From Parachlorella kessleri (taxonomy: Eukaryota; Chlorophyta; Trebouxiophyceae; Chlorellales; Chlorellaceae), in the NCBI GenBank assembly GCA_001598975.1, contig BBXU01000515.1:1-24803 (forward strand): DNA of 24,803 nt, given 5' to 3'. Below the pieces are notes generated by a model. That model saw only the letters and a program-made list of their open reading frames with translations, searched no databases and was not told the DNA's origin. A program made the translations under genes and the position numbers. Below are positions 7,225 to 18,100 of this stretch, piece by piece. Every line of letters starts with the position of its first letter. Position 1 is the first letter of the stretch.

Positions 7225-10200
7225 ATGACCTGCTGGAACGTGTGGCTTCTGCGCCCCAGCAGAGCTCTGTGCCCCTCGTGGGTGCATGAGAGACGAAACC
7301 TCGCCGCAGTGCGGCGGCGAAACTGCAGTTTGCAGGTCGCATCGCAGCTGCCACTGACTCAGCAGAGCGGCGTACGGGCTGCCACTGTGCAGACAATGGC
7401 TGTCAGCACGTACAGTGCTCCTGGCACTGTGACATCTTCTGTGCTGCCAGTGGGGCCGCCTATCCAGCTCGCCAGCTCTTCTAAGCAGCTCTCCCCTGAA
7501 GAGCAGCGACTGATATTGGAGAATGCCTACCAGATAAAGATCGAGGCTCCCTCCCTGGAGGAGGCGTCGGAGGCGCCGGAGCAGCCTGCCGCCCAGCAGC
7601 AGCTCGTGGCGACAGACCTTGACCTGGACGCTGTACTGAAGGAGGTGGCTGACCTGCAGCTGTTTGGCGATGACTTCACAGCAACTGTGGAGAAGTTCAA
7701 CGATGTCGTGGTGAGCTGGCAGCGCCACCGTGCGCTGGGGTGCACAGCGACGGTCAGTTGCTGCCTGGCTTGTTAGCTTAGCTTCTGAAGCAACCCCAGG
7801 TGTCCAGCTTTTCACTGACATTTGTGTAGGCAATAGGATCAGGCAGTTATTACGGCGTTGGGATTGCTGGTTAGCCTGTGTGTGGCTTGTGGGGTCAAGC
7901 TGGCTGGGCTTGCCTTGTGTGCAGGACGGCTCTGTGCTTGAGAAGTGCTCTGAGCGTGTGGAGCGGGACCGTGCTCGCAGCCGCAGCGCCGCCAAAGCAG
8001 AAACCAGGTCAGCAGATGGCAAGGCCAAGGCCAGCAGTAGGGCAAGCCGTAGCAGGGCTGGGACCCCTCGTGCGACCTCCAAATCGGCGACTTCCCGGCC
8101 GGCTCCCAAGCCCGTGGCCAAAGGCCTTACAGGGTCTACTCGCACTAGACGGGCGGCAGCCGCGGCCACCAGCGCAGCGGCAGAGATGCTGGCTGAAAGC
8201 GCAGTCAACTCTCATGGGTTCGTCCCCAGCAACGCCAGCGGCCGGCGGGGCGCGGCCTTGATTGCGGGTGCCGTTGCTGCACCAGCTGCGCCAATTGCAG
8301 CGCCTCTAAGCTCCGCAGCCGCGGCGGTTGATGTTGAGCAGCAGCAGCAACAGCAGCAGCCGATCCTACGCAGCAGTCGAGCGGGAGCCGGGCCAGCAGC
8401 AGCGGGGCCTAGGGCTAGCAGCAGGGCTTGGGGCCGCACAGTGCGGGTGCCGGCAGCAGCCGTCCGGCTCAAGAAGTCAGAGCTTACCCGGGAGGCCAAG
8501 TCAGACCCTGCGATGATCATGAAGGTGCGCAGGGGCCTGCCCCTGGGTTGTGTTTGGCAACATGTGGAGCTTGCAAGGGGACGACGTGGCAGTTGCATCT
8601 GTTATGAAAGAAGGCTTCTGTTATGTCCTTTGCTTCACGCTGCTGGTGTTACCAGGATATTTTCGCAAGGTACCAGGAGGAACCTGGCTCCCTTGCAAGG
8701 TAGGAACGCCTGAGGCGCGCAGTGACGGCTCGAAGCAACAGTACCTTAGCTTCGCTGCAACCTGGTCTTCGATGCAGTGCCTACATACATGGGGCGTTTT
8801 GACAGCTGGTGACTGGGTTGACCCACCTGGGTTGCTTTGTCCTGCTGCAGTCCATCACGCAGCGGACCCCAACTAAAATCTAATGCTTGAGAATTGGGTG
8901 ACCCACCACCTGGGTTGCTGTGCCCTGCTGCAGTCCATCACGCAGCGGACCCCAACTAAAATCTAATGCTTGAGAACTGGGTGACCCACCACCTGGGTTG
9001 CTGTGCCCTGCTGCAGTCCATCACGCAGCGGACCTTGCTCACGGGCGAGCAGGAGAGGCAGCTGGCAGCCTTTGTGGAGCCCCTTGTTGAGCTGGAGAAG
9101 GTGCAGGCGAGGTTTGTGGCGGCGCACCGGCGGCAGCCCACGTACTTGGAGTGGGCGGCTGAGGCAGGTGGGTGTGGCAGGGTGCGGATACGGTCGATCG
9201 TAAGGTTGATTGAGGATGGAGTGGGAGGTGCGAATGCGGTAATAGTGCTTGATTGGGAAACTGCTGTGGGAAATAAGAGATATAGGTCCATTGTTTCGGC
9301 AGCGTCCGGCAGTCGCGGTGTTACTTGGGTTGAGGTGCTGCATGGGATGTTGCCGACTCTATGCATCGCAACACAGTGAGGAGCATGAGTGAGGGCCTGT
9401 ACTGCTGCGCACTGTGTGGCCCGCTGGCCAGCGCCTGGTACGCAACGCGTGTCCACCACTGCTTGCTTCCGCAAACTCCTTGCAGGCATGGACGTCCACC
9501 AGTTTGAGGTGACGCGCAGCCTGGGCATCCAGGCGCGGGAGCACATGGTCAACTGCAACATCCGCCTGGTCAGCTCCATCGCAAAGAAGTACCTGGGCCG
9601 CGGCATGGACCTGCAGGTGGGTCCTGCGCTTTGCCTGCTGGGATGTGGCTCCGGGGGTGCGGCCGTGAGCTGTGACTGGGGGCATGGAACAGGTACTCTG
9701 GGCCTTGAGCAGAAGGTTGTAGGGTGCTGCTTGAGTATGCCAGCATCTGCGCGAGCAGTGAGCTTGCGTGGCAGCTACAGGAAAGCTGCAGTGAATGCCG
9801 AGGTTTTGTTTTAGGGGCTGAACATAGGTCGTGACCGAGGGACTTCAGTATGGAAGAAGCGGCGGCCGGTAGACGGGTCTGCTTGTGTGATGCAACCCCT
9901 GGGGCTGCCTGCCTGCAGGACATGGTGGCTTGTGAATGTTGTTCTTGAGGGGCCAAAATTGTGGACCGGAAGATGGCAAGCAGCCGCCGGGGTGACCTGT
10001 GAGGCAATCCCTTGGCCTGCCTGCCTTCCTGCCTGCAGGACATGGTGGCGGAGGGCGTGCTGGGGCTGCGCCGCGGCGTGGAGAAGTTTGACCCCTCCAA
10101 GGGCTTCAAGTTCTCCACCTACGCGCACTGGTGGATCCGGCAGGCCATCACGCGCGCCATCTCCGACCAGAGCCGCGTCGTCAGGCTGCCTGTGCACCTC

Positions 10201-12639
10201 CACGAGGCCATGAGCAAGGTAGGGAAGTTGCGCGGGCCAGGTCCTTGTGTTCTATTGTTGGGTTACTCGTCAGATTGTTTGAGGGGGCCCGTGCACCTCC
10301 ACGAGGCCATGAGCAAGGTGGGGGAGCCCCCTTGCTGTCGCGTGCATTCTATCTCTTAGCCTTCGTGGTCTGAGGAGCTGCTGGAACAGGAAGTGTTGCT
10401 GCCCCTCTGCGCCTGGGGAGTGATACCTGGTGTTATGAGAGTTACCTCCCGTGTCGCTCATGCACACCATGGGTCTGCGCAGGTGAAGCGGGTTGAGGAC
10501 CTGCTGGGGCAGGAGATGTCACCTACTCTGCCCTTGGGGGGCATTGCACTTGGTGCATGAGTTACCTCACATGTAAGGGGTAGAGGGAAGGTTGAACCCT
10601 TACACATCCCACACCGTCTGTGCAGGTGAAGCGTGTCGAGGAGGTGCTGGAGCAGGAGCTGGGGCGTCACCCCTTGTCACATTTATGAGTATCATTGGGT
10701 ATCATTGGAAACTCTTACAAACCTTCAGTGGGTCTGCGCAGGTGAAGCGTGTTGAGGAGCTGCTGGGGCAGGAGCTGGGGCGTCACCCCACGTCACATTT
10801 ATGGGTGTCATTGGGTATCATTGGAAACTCTTACAAACCTTCAGTGGATCTGCGCAGGTGAAGCGTGTCGAGGAGCTGCTGGGGCAGGAGCTGGGGCGCC
10901 ACCCCACCACATGTTAAGAAAGGGTCACTGGTGTTTCTCACAAAATTTCCATGCGTCGCTGCAGGTGAAGCGTGTTGAGGAGCTGCTTGAGCAGGAGCAG
11001 TTACCTCTCCGCCCCTGTGTGTTTCCTGTGTTTCATGGACGGTGTTTCGTGTCACCTGATAAGAGTTGCTTCACTAACCTCACGTCGCCTCTGTGTTTGT
11101 GCAGGTGAAGCGTGTTGAGGAGCTGCTGGAGCAGGAGCTGGGGCGGCACCCCACCGAGGAGGAGGTGGCGGCGCGGTCGGGCATGTCCTGGGCCAAGCTC
11201 AACTACCTGCACAAGTGCTTCCGCAACCCGGTGGTGCGCGACACGCCGGCGCTGCTGGGCGGCGGCGAGGCGGACGAGGGGGAGCAGCGCGGGCACGAGG
11301 CCATGGAGGAGGAGGAGGAGCAGGTGATTAGTAAGCCTTACTTGATGGCATGTGTGGGCATGGCTGGCACCTTTGGGAGTGGAAGCCGACAGCGGCATGG
11401 TTAGGTTGGGTTGTTTGCTGCCCCTGTCGGCTCGGGCGGACACACACAACAGGGTGTTGTAGCCGTAGAGGAGAGCCCAAGGGATGCATGAAGGAGCTGA
11501 TGCACACAGTAGGTGGCCTTGGGCAGTACCCTTCAAGCCTTGCCGGCTTTGCACTGCGTTGCAGGACCCGGCCAAGATGGCGGGCGCCATCCTGCTGCAA
11601 GACGACCTCAACAACGTGCTGCTGACGCTGACGGACCGGGAGGCGGGCATCCTGCGCATGCGCTTTGGTCTGGATGACGGCGTGGAGAAGACGCTGGAGG
11701 AAGTCGGCAGGGCCTTCAACGTGAGTTGTTGGTAAACAGGAGGGAAGCTGGCAGGGCCTTCAATGCGAGTTGTGGGGTATGCTGTCGAGACGACGCTTGA
11801 GGAAGTCGGCAGGGCCTTCAACGTAGCGGGCAGGCAGGGAGTGGAGGTGGCACAGGGGTTCCAGGCCTGCTACTAGCTAGTCACTTTGACTGGCTGTGGG
11901 GCTGGTGGTGAGGCAGAGCATAAGCACTGTGCGGGGCGGTGGCTGTGAAATGGCCCTGGGAGTCGGCTGGCCAGGCTTGCCTATGCCTGCCAGCTTACAC
12001 AGAATTGCTGGCCATTGCCAGGGGCGCCTGGGGTAAGAGGCTGGTGTTTGTAATAATAAGAGGGTGATGAGCGTAACAATGGGAGGGTGTTGAGCGTTTT
12101 AGGTTTGTGACGTGCGTACCTGGTGGTCATGCTGAGCCCTGCTGCGGTGGGCCTGCTGCGCCTGACATGGCGGAAAGTGGCGGGAATACCGTGAGCGTTG
12201 CGCCCGTTGCCCGTGCGCTCCTCCTCCAGTCCAACCCGCCTACAGCGATGCTGCCACGGCGCCGGTTTGAGACGTGCCCGCACCCGCTCGTTGCGTGCGT
12301 GTTAGAAAGCGTGCCGACACTGCGGATCCCAGCAATGCTTGCCTCCCTGCAAGCAGGGGGCCTGTGCTCCCCAGCTGGCAGGCACGGCAGTGCACTGCAC
12401 GCATGGTGGCTTCCCAGCCAGACAGCCAGGCAGGGTAGCAAGCTCTGGGGAACTAGTGCAGCTTGCACTATGTTGGCATGCCTTCCTATACATGGTCCAC
12501 TTCGGGGCTTCCTCTCTTACTCACCCTATCAACTGCATCCATACTGCAGGTGACCCGTGAGCGTATCCGCCAAATTGAGTCCAAGGCCTTACATAAGCTC
12601 CGCTCCCCAGCGCGCATGGCGCAGCTCTGCGCTTTGTAA
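7225..12639 (+). CDS. RPOD: Plastid RNA polymerase sigma-70 factor (RpoD type), eight exons, about 670 aa
   Basis: Nucleus-encoded sigma factors direct the bacterial-type plastid RNA polymerase to chloroplast promoters. Exons: 7225-7710, 7925-8524, 9017-9167, 9486-9616, 10039-10218, 11105-11323, 11565-11720, 12550-12639; all phases agree. ATG 7225 is the first after an in-frame TAA at 7204. The N-terminus is Arg/Ser-rich, as in chloroplast transit peptides. Exon 2 is Ala/Arg/Ser-rich with a run of seven Gln near 8338-8361. Region 1.2 ([10 protein letters not shown]) is in exon 3. Region 2 spans residues 435-516: [50 protein letters not shown] and RLPVHLHE. Region 3 ([20 protein letters not shown]) is in exon 6. 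Region 4 has [15 protein letters not shown] and the helix-turn-helix [20 protein letters not shown], split by the last intron. The gene carries at least eleven decoy exon-end copies in five introns. Confidence 0.97.
8851..9016 (+). repeat. Two decoy copies of the acceptor and start of sigma exon 3
   Basis: The junction ctgctgcag followed by tccatcacgcagcggacc occurs at 8851, 8934 and 9017 (first exon base), an exact 83-bp period. Only the last copy continues as coding sequence. The first two run into ccaactaaaatctaatgctt, which gives a stop in the exon frame ([10 protein letters not shown] then TAA... after a few codons). The units are nearly identical, so the duplication is young. Confidence 0.93.
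9911..9935 (+). repeat. Decoy copy of the acceptor of sigma exon 5
   Basis: The block ctgcctgcaggacatggtgg, marking the start of exon 5 at 10039, also occurs with its first exon base at 9919, 120 bp upstream. After ggc the homology to exon 5 ends. It keeps a usable AG. Confidence 0.8.
10289..10321 (+). repeat. Decoy copy of the 3' end and donor of sigma exon 5
   Basis: The end of exon 5 (gtgcacctccacgaggccat, then gagcaag and a GT) at 10192-10220 recurs at 10291-10320, 99 bp downstream. The real donor is gtaggg and the copy's is gtgggg. The copy lies within intron 5. Confidence 0.92.
10483..11104 (+). repeat. Array of five decoy copies of the acceptor and start of sigma exon 6
   Basis: A gcgcag, gtgcag or ctgcag acceptor followed by gtgaagcgtgttgaggagct and related sequence starts at 10483, 10626, 10742, 10858 and 10965, with the real exon at 11105. 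Spacings are 143, 116, 116, 107 and 140 bp. Each copy retains about 30-55 bp of exon, coding [16 protein letters not shown] or close variants. Copies at 10742 and 10858 share long flanking intron sequence. In every decoy the exon frame reaches a stop soon after homology ends, for example at 10684-10686. Only the final copy continues with [15 protein letters not shown]. Confidence 0.95.
11749..11827 (+). repeat. Two decoy copies of the 3' end of sigma exon 7
   Basis: The end of exon 7, ggcagggccttcaac before gtgagttg at 11721, recurs at 11750-11772 (ending caat followed by gcgagttg) and in longer form at 11787-11826 (gacgcttgaggaagtcggca, then gggccttcaac before gtagcg). One copy offers a GC donor, the other a GT donor. 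Both lie in intron 7. Confidence 0.9.
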
Positions 12640-12785
12640 GCCCCCGTGGGTGGTCCCACCTGAGGGCGCTGTGCCACTACTCACAGCCAGCCTGGGCACT
12701 GGAGGGCTGTTTGAAGTAGGCGGCACTGCAGCTGAGCATCAGCTGCTGTGCCACCACCAACCACCAGCCTGGGCACTGGAGGGCT

Positions 12786-12987
12786 GTTAGAAGGAGGCGG
12801 CAGTACAGCCGTTAGAAGGAGGCGGCAGTACAGCCGTTAGAAGGAGGCGGCAGTACAGCCGTTAGAAGGAGGCGGCAGTACAGCCGTTAGAAGGAGGCGG
12901 CAGTACAGCCGTTAGAAGGAGGCGGCCGTACAGCCGTTAGAAGGAGGGCAGCAGTACAGCCGTTATAAGGAGGGCAGCAGTACAGCC
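12786..12987. repeat. 25-bp minisatellite, eight units
   Basis: Units begin gttagaaggaggcggcagta at 12786, 12811, 12836, 12861, 12886, 12911, 12936 and 12962. The first five are identical; the sixth has one substitution, and the last two carry agggcagcag, one base longer. The drift is at the right end. There are no unique spacers. It lies about 150 bp after the sigma factor stop codon, so it may be transcribed in the 3' UTR. Confidence 0.95.
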
Positions 12988-13260
12988 GAGCATCAGCTGC
13001 AGCAGCTGTCAGCCTGAGGCGACGGGCAGCTGCCGGTGCAGAGGCTTCTATTGCAGCTTCCCCAAGCGCAGCGTGTGCACATCAGCGGTGGCAGCCTCAG
13101 TACAGGGGCGTGCTCCCCCAGTTCGTGTGCGGCGCGACAGGGTCCGGTCGCGCATGGCGAGGAGAGAGTGCGCTGTGTGTTGGCCCAGTTGGGGGCGGGC
13201 AGGCATTGCTGCGGAGCCCGGTTGGGAGCAAGTGGCATGTTTTTGGGGAGCGGTCGAAGT

Positions 13261-13320
13261 GGGGATTACGGTGGCAGGGTCCCTAGTCTTGGGGATTACG
13301 GTGGCAGGGTCCCTAGTCTC
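13261..13320. repeat. 30-bp tandem doublet
   Basis: Positions 13261-13290 and 13291-13320 are identical except for the last base (ggggattacggtggcagggt, then ccctagtct plus t or c). Confidence 0.93.
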
Positions 13321-13563
13321 TGTCATGTTTTCTGGTTCGTGGGCTTGGAGGGGGTTCGCAGCCTCCTGCGCAGTTTTTTTAGCCCGGTGGTAGCGTTTTC
13401 CCCCATCAGCCGTGCGAGAGTGTGTGGCTAGACACTTCATTCTCCTTGTGAGTGTCACACTTTTACCCACGCTCTTCGCCGATGGTGAGTGTGGCAAGGA
13501 AGCGCTGCGGGATAGCGGTGTTTGGGGAGCTGCAGCATTTTGGCAGCGGTTACTTGCGAGCGG

Positions 13564-13568
13564 TGTAA
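13564..13568 (+). terminator. Candidate polyadenylation signal of the sigma factor gene
   Basis: First TGTAA found beyond the one that overlaps the stop codon itself at 12635-12639. It would give a 3' UTR of about 930 nt containing the minisatellite. Another TGTAA lies near 13974. Confidence 0.35.
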
Positions 13569-14455
13569 CAGCATGGGTGGGGCAGTTTGCGAAGGCTGGT
13601 GGCAGCAAGTGTGTATAAGCCACTGGCATGCCTGGGCCCGCCTGCTATTGCTGTGAGCTTTCTGGCCTTGGACAGGGTGGCCCTTGGCGCTAGTACTGGG
13701 GAAGCTTGGCCCTCTCCCTTCTTGCTCTGTTTGCGGTGCGTTCCGTTGGCGGCCGCGCCGGACGTATTCCCCCACTTCTCTGCCTAGGCAGTTTCAGTCG
13801 GAACTTGAGGCCTGGCTCCCAGGGAAACGCACCCCATCGCATGCTCAACCAAATCCAAGTTGCTTCTTGCTGTTTACTAGTTTTGTCTGTACCAATACCC
13901 CTTTTCTAGCGGTGCAACGTGCCCCTTAGCGCATGTATCAGAGCTTCCTGAAATTGCTTGTGAGCGGTGAGGTTGTAATACTATATATGGCGTCTTGTCT
14001 ACCAGTATCTGGCTATCGTCGAGGACCCCTCCTGGGAAACTTGCACGTACTATCTATAACATTACTTACTAACCGAGGCAGAGGCTGCTACATACAACCT
14101 TGCAGTAGTTCTGCTAGTCGACTTACTGAGCAGTGATTTTGCAAGCTGAAAGCATGCCATTTGTCAACTCACACTTGCCACCCATGCTGGAATGGCACCC
14201 TTGCAGCTAAGTAGAACACTGTGTTGGCTGGGCTTTGGAGCAGCAACTAGCGTAAGCATTTACAGCTTTAGCAAGTATTACATCTAGAGTACTACAGTAC
14301 ACTTCTCCCATACGCCATCTACTTGCATTGCTGCTGTCAGCAACATCAACATATCGACAACTGTCGTGACAGAGCTCAACATTCCCTGTTCTTCCATACC
14401 AGAACAGATGAACATATATTCATCAGGGTTCTAAGATATGTTCGCCAGGCTCGAG

Positions 14456-14460
14456 TTACA
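14456..14460 (-). terminator. Candidate polyadenylation signal of the sterol reductase gene
   Basis: TGTAA on the minus strand, the first after the stop codon at 15185, giving a 3' UTR of about 730 nt. Confidence 0.45.
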
Positions 14461-15184
14461 TGGGTGAGGGTGCCTCGACCCACTGGGGACGCAGGTGAAC
14501 AGATGCGTTGTGAACACAAACCCTAACCGAGTACGATGCATGATGACCTTGGGGGTTAGTAAACTCTTAGTCTTGGGACAAGTAAACTGCCAGCAAGCTT
14601 TAACAGTCTTGTCATTACGACAAAGGCATGGGAAGACAATTCCATACCTACAAGCTAAGGTTTGCATCATTTATGACTCAATCGTTTGCAAAGACACAGA
14701 GAATTTAGTGCCAAAAAATGCCTGAAACAATTGAATAGTTAAATAATGCAATCATTCTTGAAGCTGTCAAAAAGTTAGGGAGGGAGGCCCAGAATGGAAA
14801 AGCAGACACACACTTTGCAGTGCACTGTCAAAATGGATTCCCAGTATCGAGGCTGGCCTGCAGAGTTTGCAGCAAGCCCATAAATGATGAATATCACACA
14901 ACTGAGAGGTTTGCAACCTGACACTAGCGTACCATCTCACAACCCTCGGCGCACGTATATGAGGTATGCTTCAAACGGTTGTCATGGCCATTCCTGCCTG
15001 CTACCCACGCTGTGCTCCCAGCATTGTGAAGACCACCAGCGCCCTTCCTCCGCTTTCCCCTGCTACGGAGTATAAGTGTGGGTCCCTGCTACTAAGTGAA
15101 GTGAAGGTCACACCCCCACCACCTCCGAGCCCTCCTCAAGCCCTAGCCGGCTTTTGTTGGTGGCCATCAATGTATGCGGCGCCC

Positions 15185-18100
15185 TCAATACACATAGGGA
15201 ATGATCTTGTAAGGTACCAGGGAGCAGTACCGGTCCCAGTGTCTTCCATACTTGGCCTTGCACCGCATGTCGTGCCTGCAAAGCAGCGGCTGCCCTTACT
15301 GTGAGGCCACCCACAGGCAGGGACTAGCAGTGGACAGTCACCCAGACCCAAACAGGAGGGGAGTGCATGCGCCAGCACTCACAGCCTAGACTGAACGGCG
15401 CAAGCCAGCTGACCAGGGGGACTATCTACTAAGCACCCCTGTAATTCATCGAAGTTGCGCCGCTCTGACACCGGCATGGTGGCTCGAGCAAGTCGGGCAC
15501 TGCTCGGCTTGCACTGCGGGAGGTACGGCAAACCTGGTAGGGGCCAGTGCGGCGGTGATGTGCCTGCCTGCAGACTCACCTCATGGCCCTATCCGCCAGC
15601 AGCGCGGCCACCTCAAGGGCCTACCCCCCCCCGTGCCCGCACCCACCTCATGGCCCTATCCGCCAGCACCGCGGCCACCTCAAGGGCCTACCCCCCATGC
15701 CCGCACCCACCTCATGGCCCTATCCGCCAGCAGCGCGGCCAGGAAGAAGAAGTAGAAGTAGGGTGCAAAGTCCTCAAACAGGGCAGGCACCGTCCACAGG
15801 AAGGCTGCCAGCAGCTCCGGTAAGAAATGGAAGTGGCGGGACAGGCCCCACCAGCCTGCATAAGGGAAATACCAGCTTCACCAGCAATGGCGGATGGCCC
15901 AGCAGTAGATGATACTGCACTGTATTGGTCCAGTGCGCCTCAGGCGAGGTTCACACCCTGCCCACAGGATGTGTAGGCACACCACGTGTCATCCATGCTT
16001 TACGTAGGGCGTCGACATGCAAGCAGGCAGCTGGTCCACCAGTGTTTGCTGGATCAGGCTCAAGCCTGGGTGGCTGCCGGCATTCGATGCAGTGCAGGAA
16101 CGCGGATATGCGTACCCGAGGCCAGGAGGAGCGACGACTCTGTCTTCCCAGAGCCTGTGGTGTAGGAGGCCTTGACGGTACGGGGCGGCCTGCCCCAGAT
16201 ATATGCCTTGCCGTGGGTGCGCCTGCAGCCAAACATACAAGGCGACCATGCTTTGCTGCCGCGGTTGGGTTCTTCAAATGTTTCAACATGTTGGCATTGG
16301 AACATGCACCCACGGATGCTGGTCAGCTTGTAAATTACGCTCACAAGTATGTGGGCTCCAAGGCTCCCTTGTCACTCTGCCAAGCCAGCTCCCCCCCCCC
16401 CACCACTTCCTGCCCGCCAGCGCAGCCGCCCCCTTGCACCCTATGTGGACCACACGTCACCTGCAACTGCTATAGGTCCACAGCGTTACAAGTCCACAGA
16501 CTCCAACCCTTGCGCTAAAATACTTCGTCAGACGCATGAACCTAACGTATCGCTCCAAAGCCGCTCCAAGGCGGCACCCGCCCACCTAAACTGCAGCCGC
16601 TGGCGGTCCACGTCGTAGTTGACCGCGATGCTGACTAACCCCGCCAGCAGCAGCCCAGCGGCCACAGCGGGCCGCAGCTGGTTTGGGTGCCGCACGAGGT
16701 ACATGGCGGGGGAGGTGTAGACCCCGGGGACCCACACCAGGCATCCCCAACACAGGTAGAAGCCGGCTCGGTCGTGGGTGATGTCCATGCTGCTCCAGTA
16801 GCCCGTCTCCCACAAGAAGAACTTGAAGACATAGGCCTGCAAAGCAGACAGGCGGTGGAGGGTTAGTGGCCTGAGCTGGCGCATGGCCGGCAGGCAGGTT
16901 GGCAGATGCCGGCTGTGTCGTCCAGTGCTTCTCATGCTTGTCCATCATGTCAGCAGGCCACAGAAGAAAACTGTCTGCACATGGGACTGGCATGGGAACA
17001 GACAGCAAAAACGGCTGGCCCCAGCCACTCCTGGGCGGCGATCCCCAGCCAGCTGATCGCTGCTCCTACTCCTGATGCAGTGTTGCAGAGGCTGTCCGGC
17101 CCACTTAACGGCGCTTAGCTGGGCAAGTTGCAAGGCTCCTACTCCCTCCCTGCCGCCTCTCAGGTATGAAGTGTCAAAAGAGATTGTCAGCATGTGTCAC
17201 TCAGGGGCGATTCAGACACAGTTGCAAACCATGAGCTGCCCACCCTTCCATCGCCTAACTAGGAACTGCCGGAGAGAGCTTGCCAGCACCTGACACACCT
17301 CCATGAGCAGCACGCTGACCAGCATGCTGGGGGACACCTGCCCGTACAGCTGCGCCTGCTTAGCGGCGTAGCACAGCGGCAGCACGCCCCAGCTCATCAT
17401 GCCCATGCGGCAGTTGGTCCAGGTCTTGATGTCAAAGCTGCGGCCGATGCGGGGGAACAGCTCCACGCCTGCACCAGCACCAAGTGCTGACGACCTAGTT
17501 TTTCGCTCGGCAATCCTGCTGTGGGGTGTGTGCTGTTAATTGTGTGGAGCTCCGGGAGTCATCTCCTGCAAGACACAAGCTGCATGTGCTGGCGTGCTGG
17601 CCGTGCTGCCTGTGTGTTGCAGATGCTGGCGTAGCAGCCAAGGTGCCGGCAAGAGGGCGGGTGCTGGGTAAGGGGACAGCACGCTAAGGTTCCAAAGCAA
17701 TAAGTGAGTGGTAAAGGAAGTTGTCGGGCGAAATTTAACAACCAGGAGGTAGGCTTGGAGGCAGCCCTCCTTTCAAGAAAGCATAGTAGCTCACTGGTCC
17801 AGGTACTAGCATGGGGAGAGCGTCACTGGAAGCGTGAAGGCTGGCTGGAAGGTACTATATGGTGGAGGAGGATGCTTTTCCCTACCTCGGCACATGAGAG
17901 AGCCAAGCAGAGGGCTCCAGCAACAAACCAGCCTGCAGCAGCTGCATGACACGACTAGAAGTGCAGTAAGGGCGGGAGACCATACCTGAGTAGAAGTCGT
18001 ATATGATACTCCCAGTTGTCCGGTGGTCGGAGGTGGTGGGTGCGTGCCAGCCCTGCAAAGCAGCACAGGCGAGCATAGGCTACCTCCTTAACGTTACCAA

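Larger units (their letters stand above)
12640..14455. other. Sigma factor 3' UTR and intergenic space
   Basis: This lies between the sigma factor stop codon and the probable 3' end of the convergent sterol reductase gene. It contains a duplicated phrase (cagcctgggcactggagggc near 12688 and 12766), the 25-bp minisatellite, and the 30-bp doublet. From about 13900 the sequence becomes visibly richer in A and T. Open frames are short and unlike known families. No gene is supported. Confidence 0.6.

Noticed and set aside
7195..8208. Long minus-strand open frame of 337 codons
   Set aside because: It is antisense to sigma exons 1 and 2, has biased Ala/Leu/Arg composition from high G+C, and matches no family.
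7730..8713. Single plus-strand 327-codon open frame as a gene of its own
   Set aside because: Its middle is sigma exon 2 (7925-8524); the two ends are intron read-through.
8956..9606. Minus-strand 216-codon open frame
   Set aside because: It is antisense to sigma exons 3 and 4 and their intron.
10483..11150. Repeat-and-spacer layout resembling a CRISPR array
   Set aside because: The repeat is a protein-coding exon start with a splice acceptor, spacers vary from 60 to over 100 bp, and the gene is eukaryotic.
11033..11821. Minus-strand 262-codon open frame
   Set aside because: It is antisense to sigma exons 6 and 7 and their decoys; the apparent internal repeats come from the exon-end copies.
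7225..12639. Bacterial origin or contamination because of the sigma-70 factor
   Set aside because: The gene has seven spliceosomal introns and a transit-like N-terminus, as expected for a nuclear plastid sigma factor.
12786..12987. CRISPR array
   Set aside because: Units are directly abutting with no spacers, so this is a minisatellite.
13036..13431. Plus-strand 131-codon open frame after the sigma factor gene
   Set aside because: It crosses the 30-bp doublet, has no domain and no splice support; it is probably 3' UTR.
15925..16518. Plus-strand 197-codon open frame
   Set aside because: It is antisense to sterol reductase exon 8 and flanking introns, with no recognisable domain.
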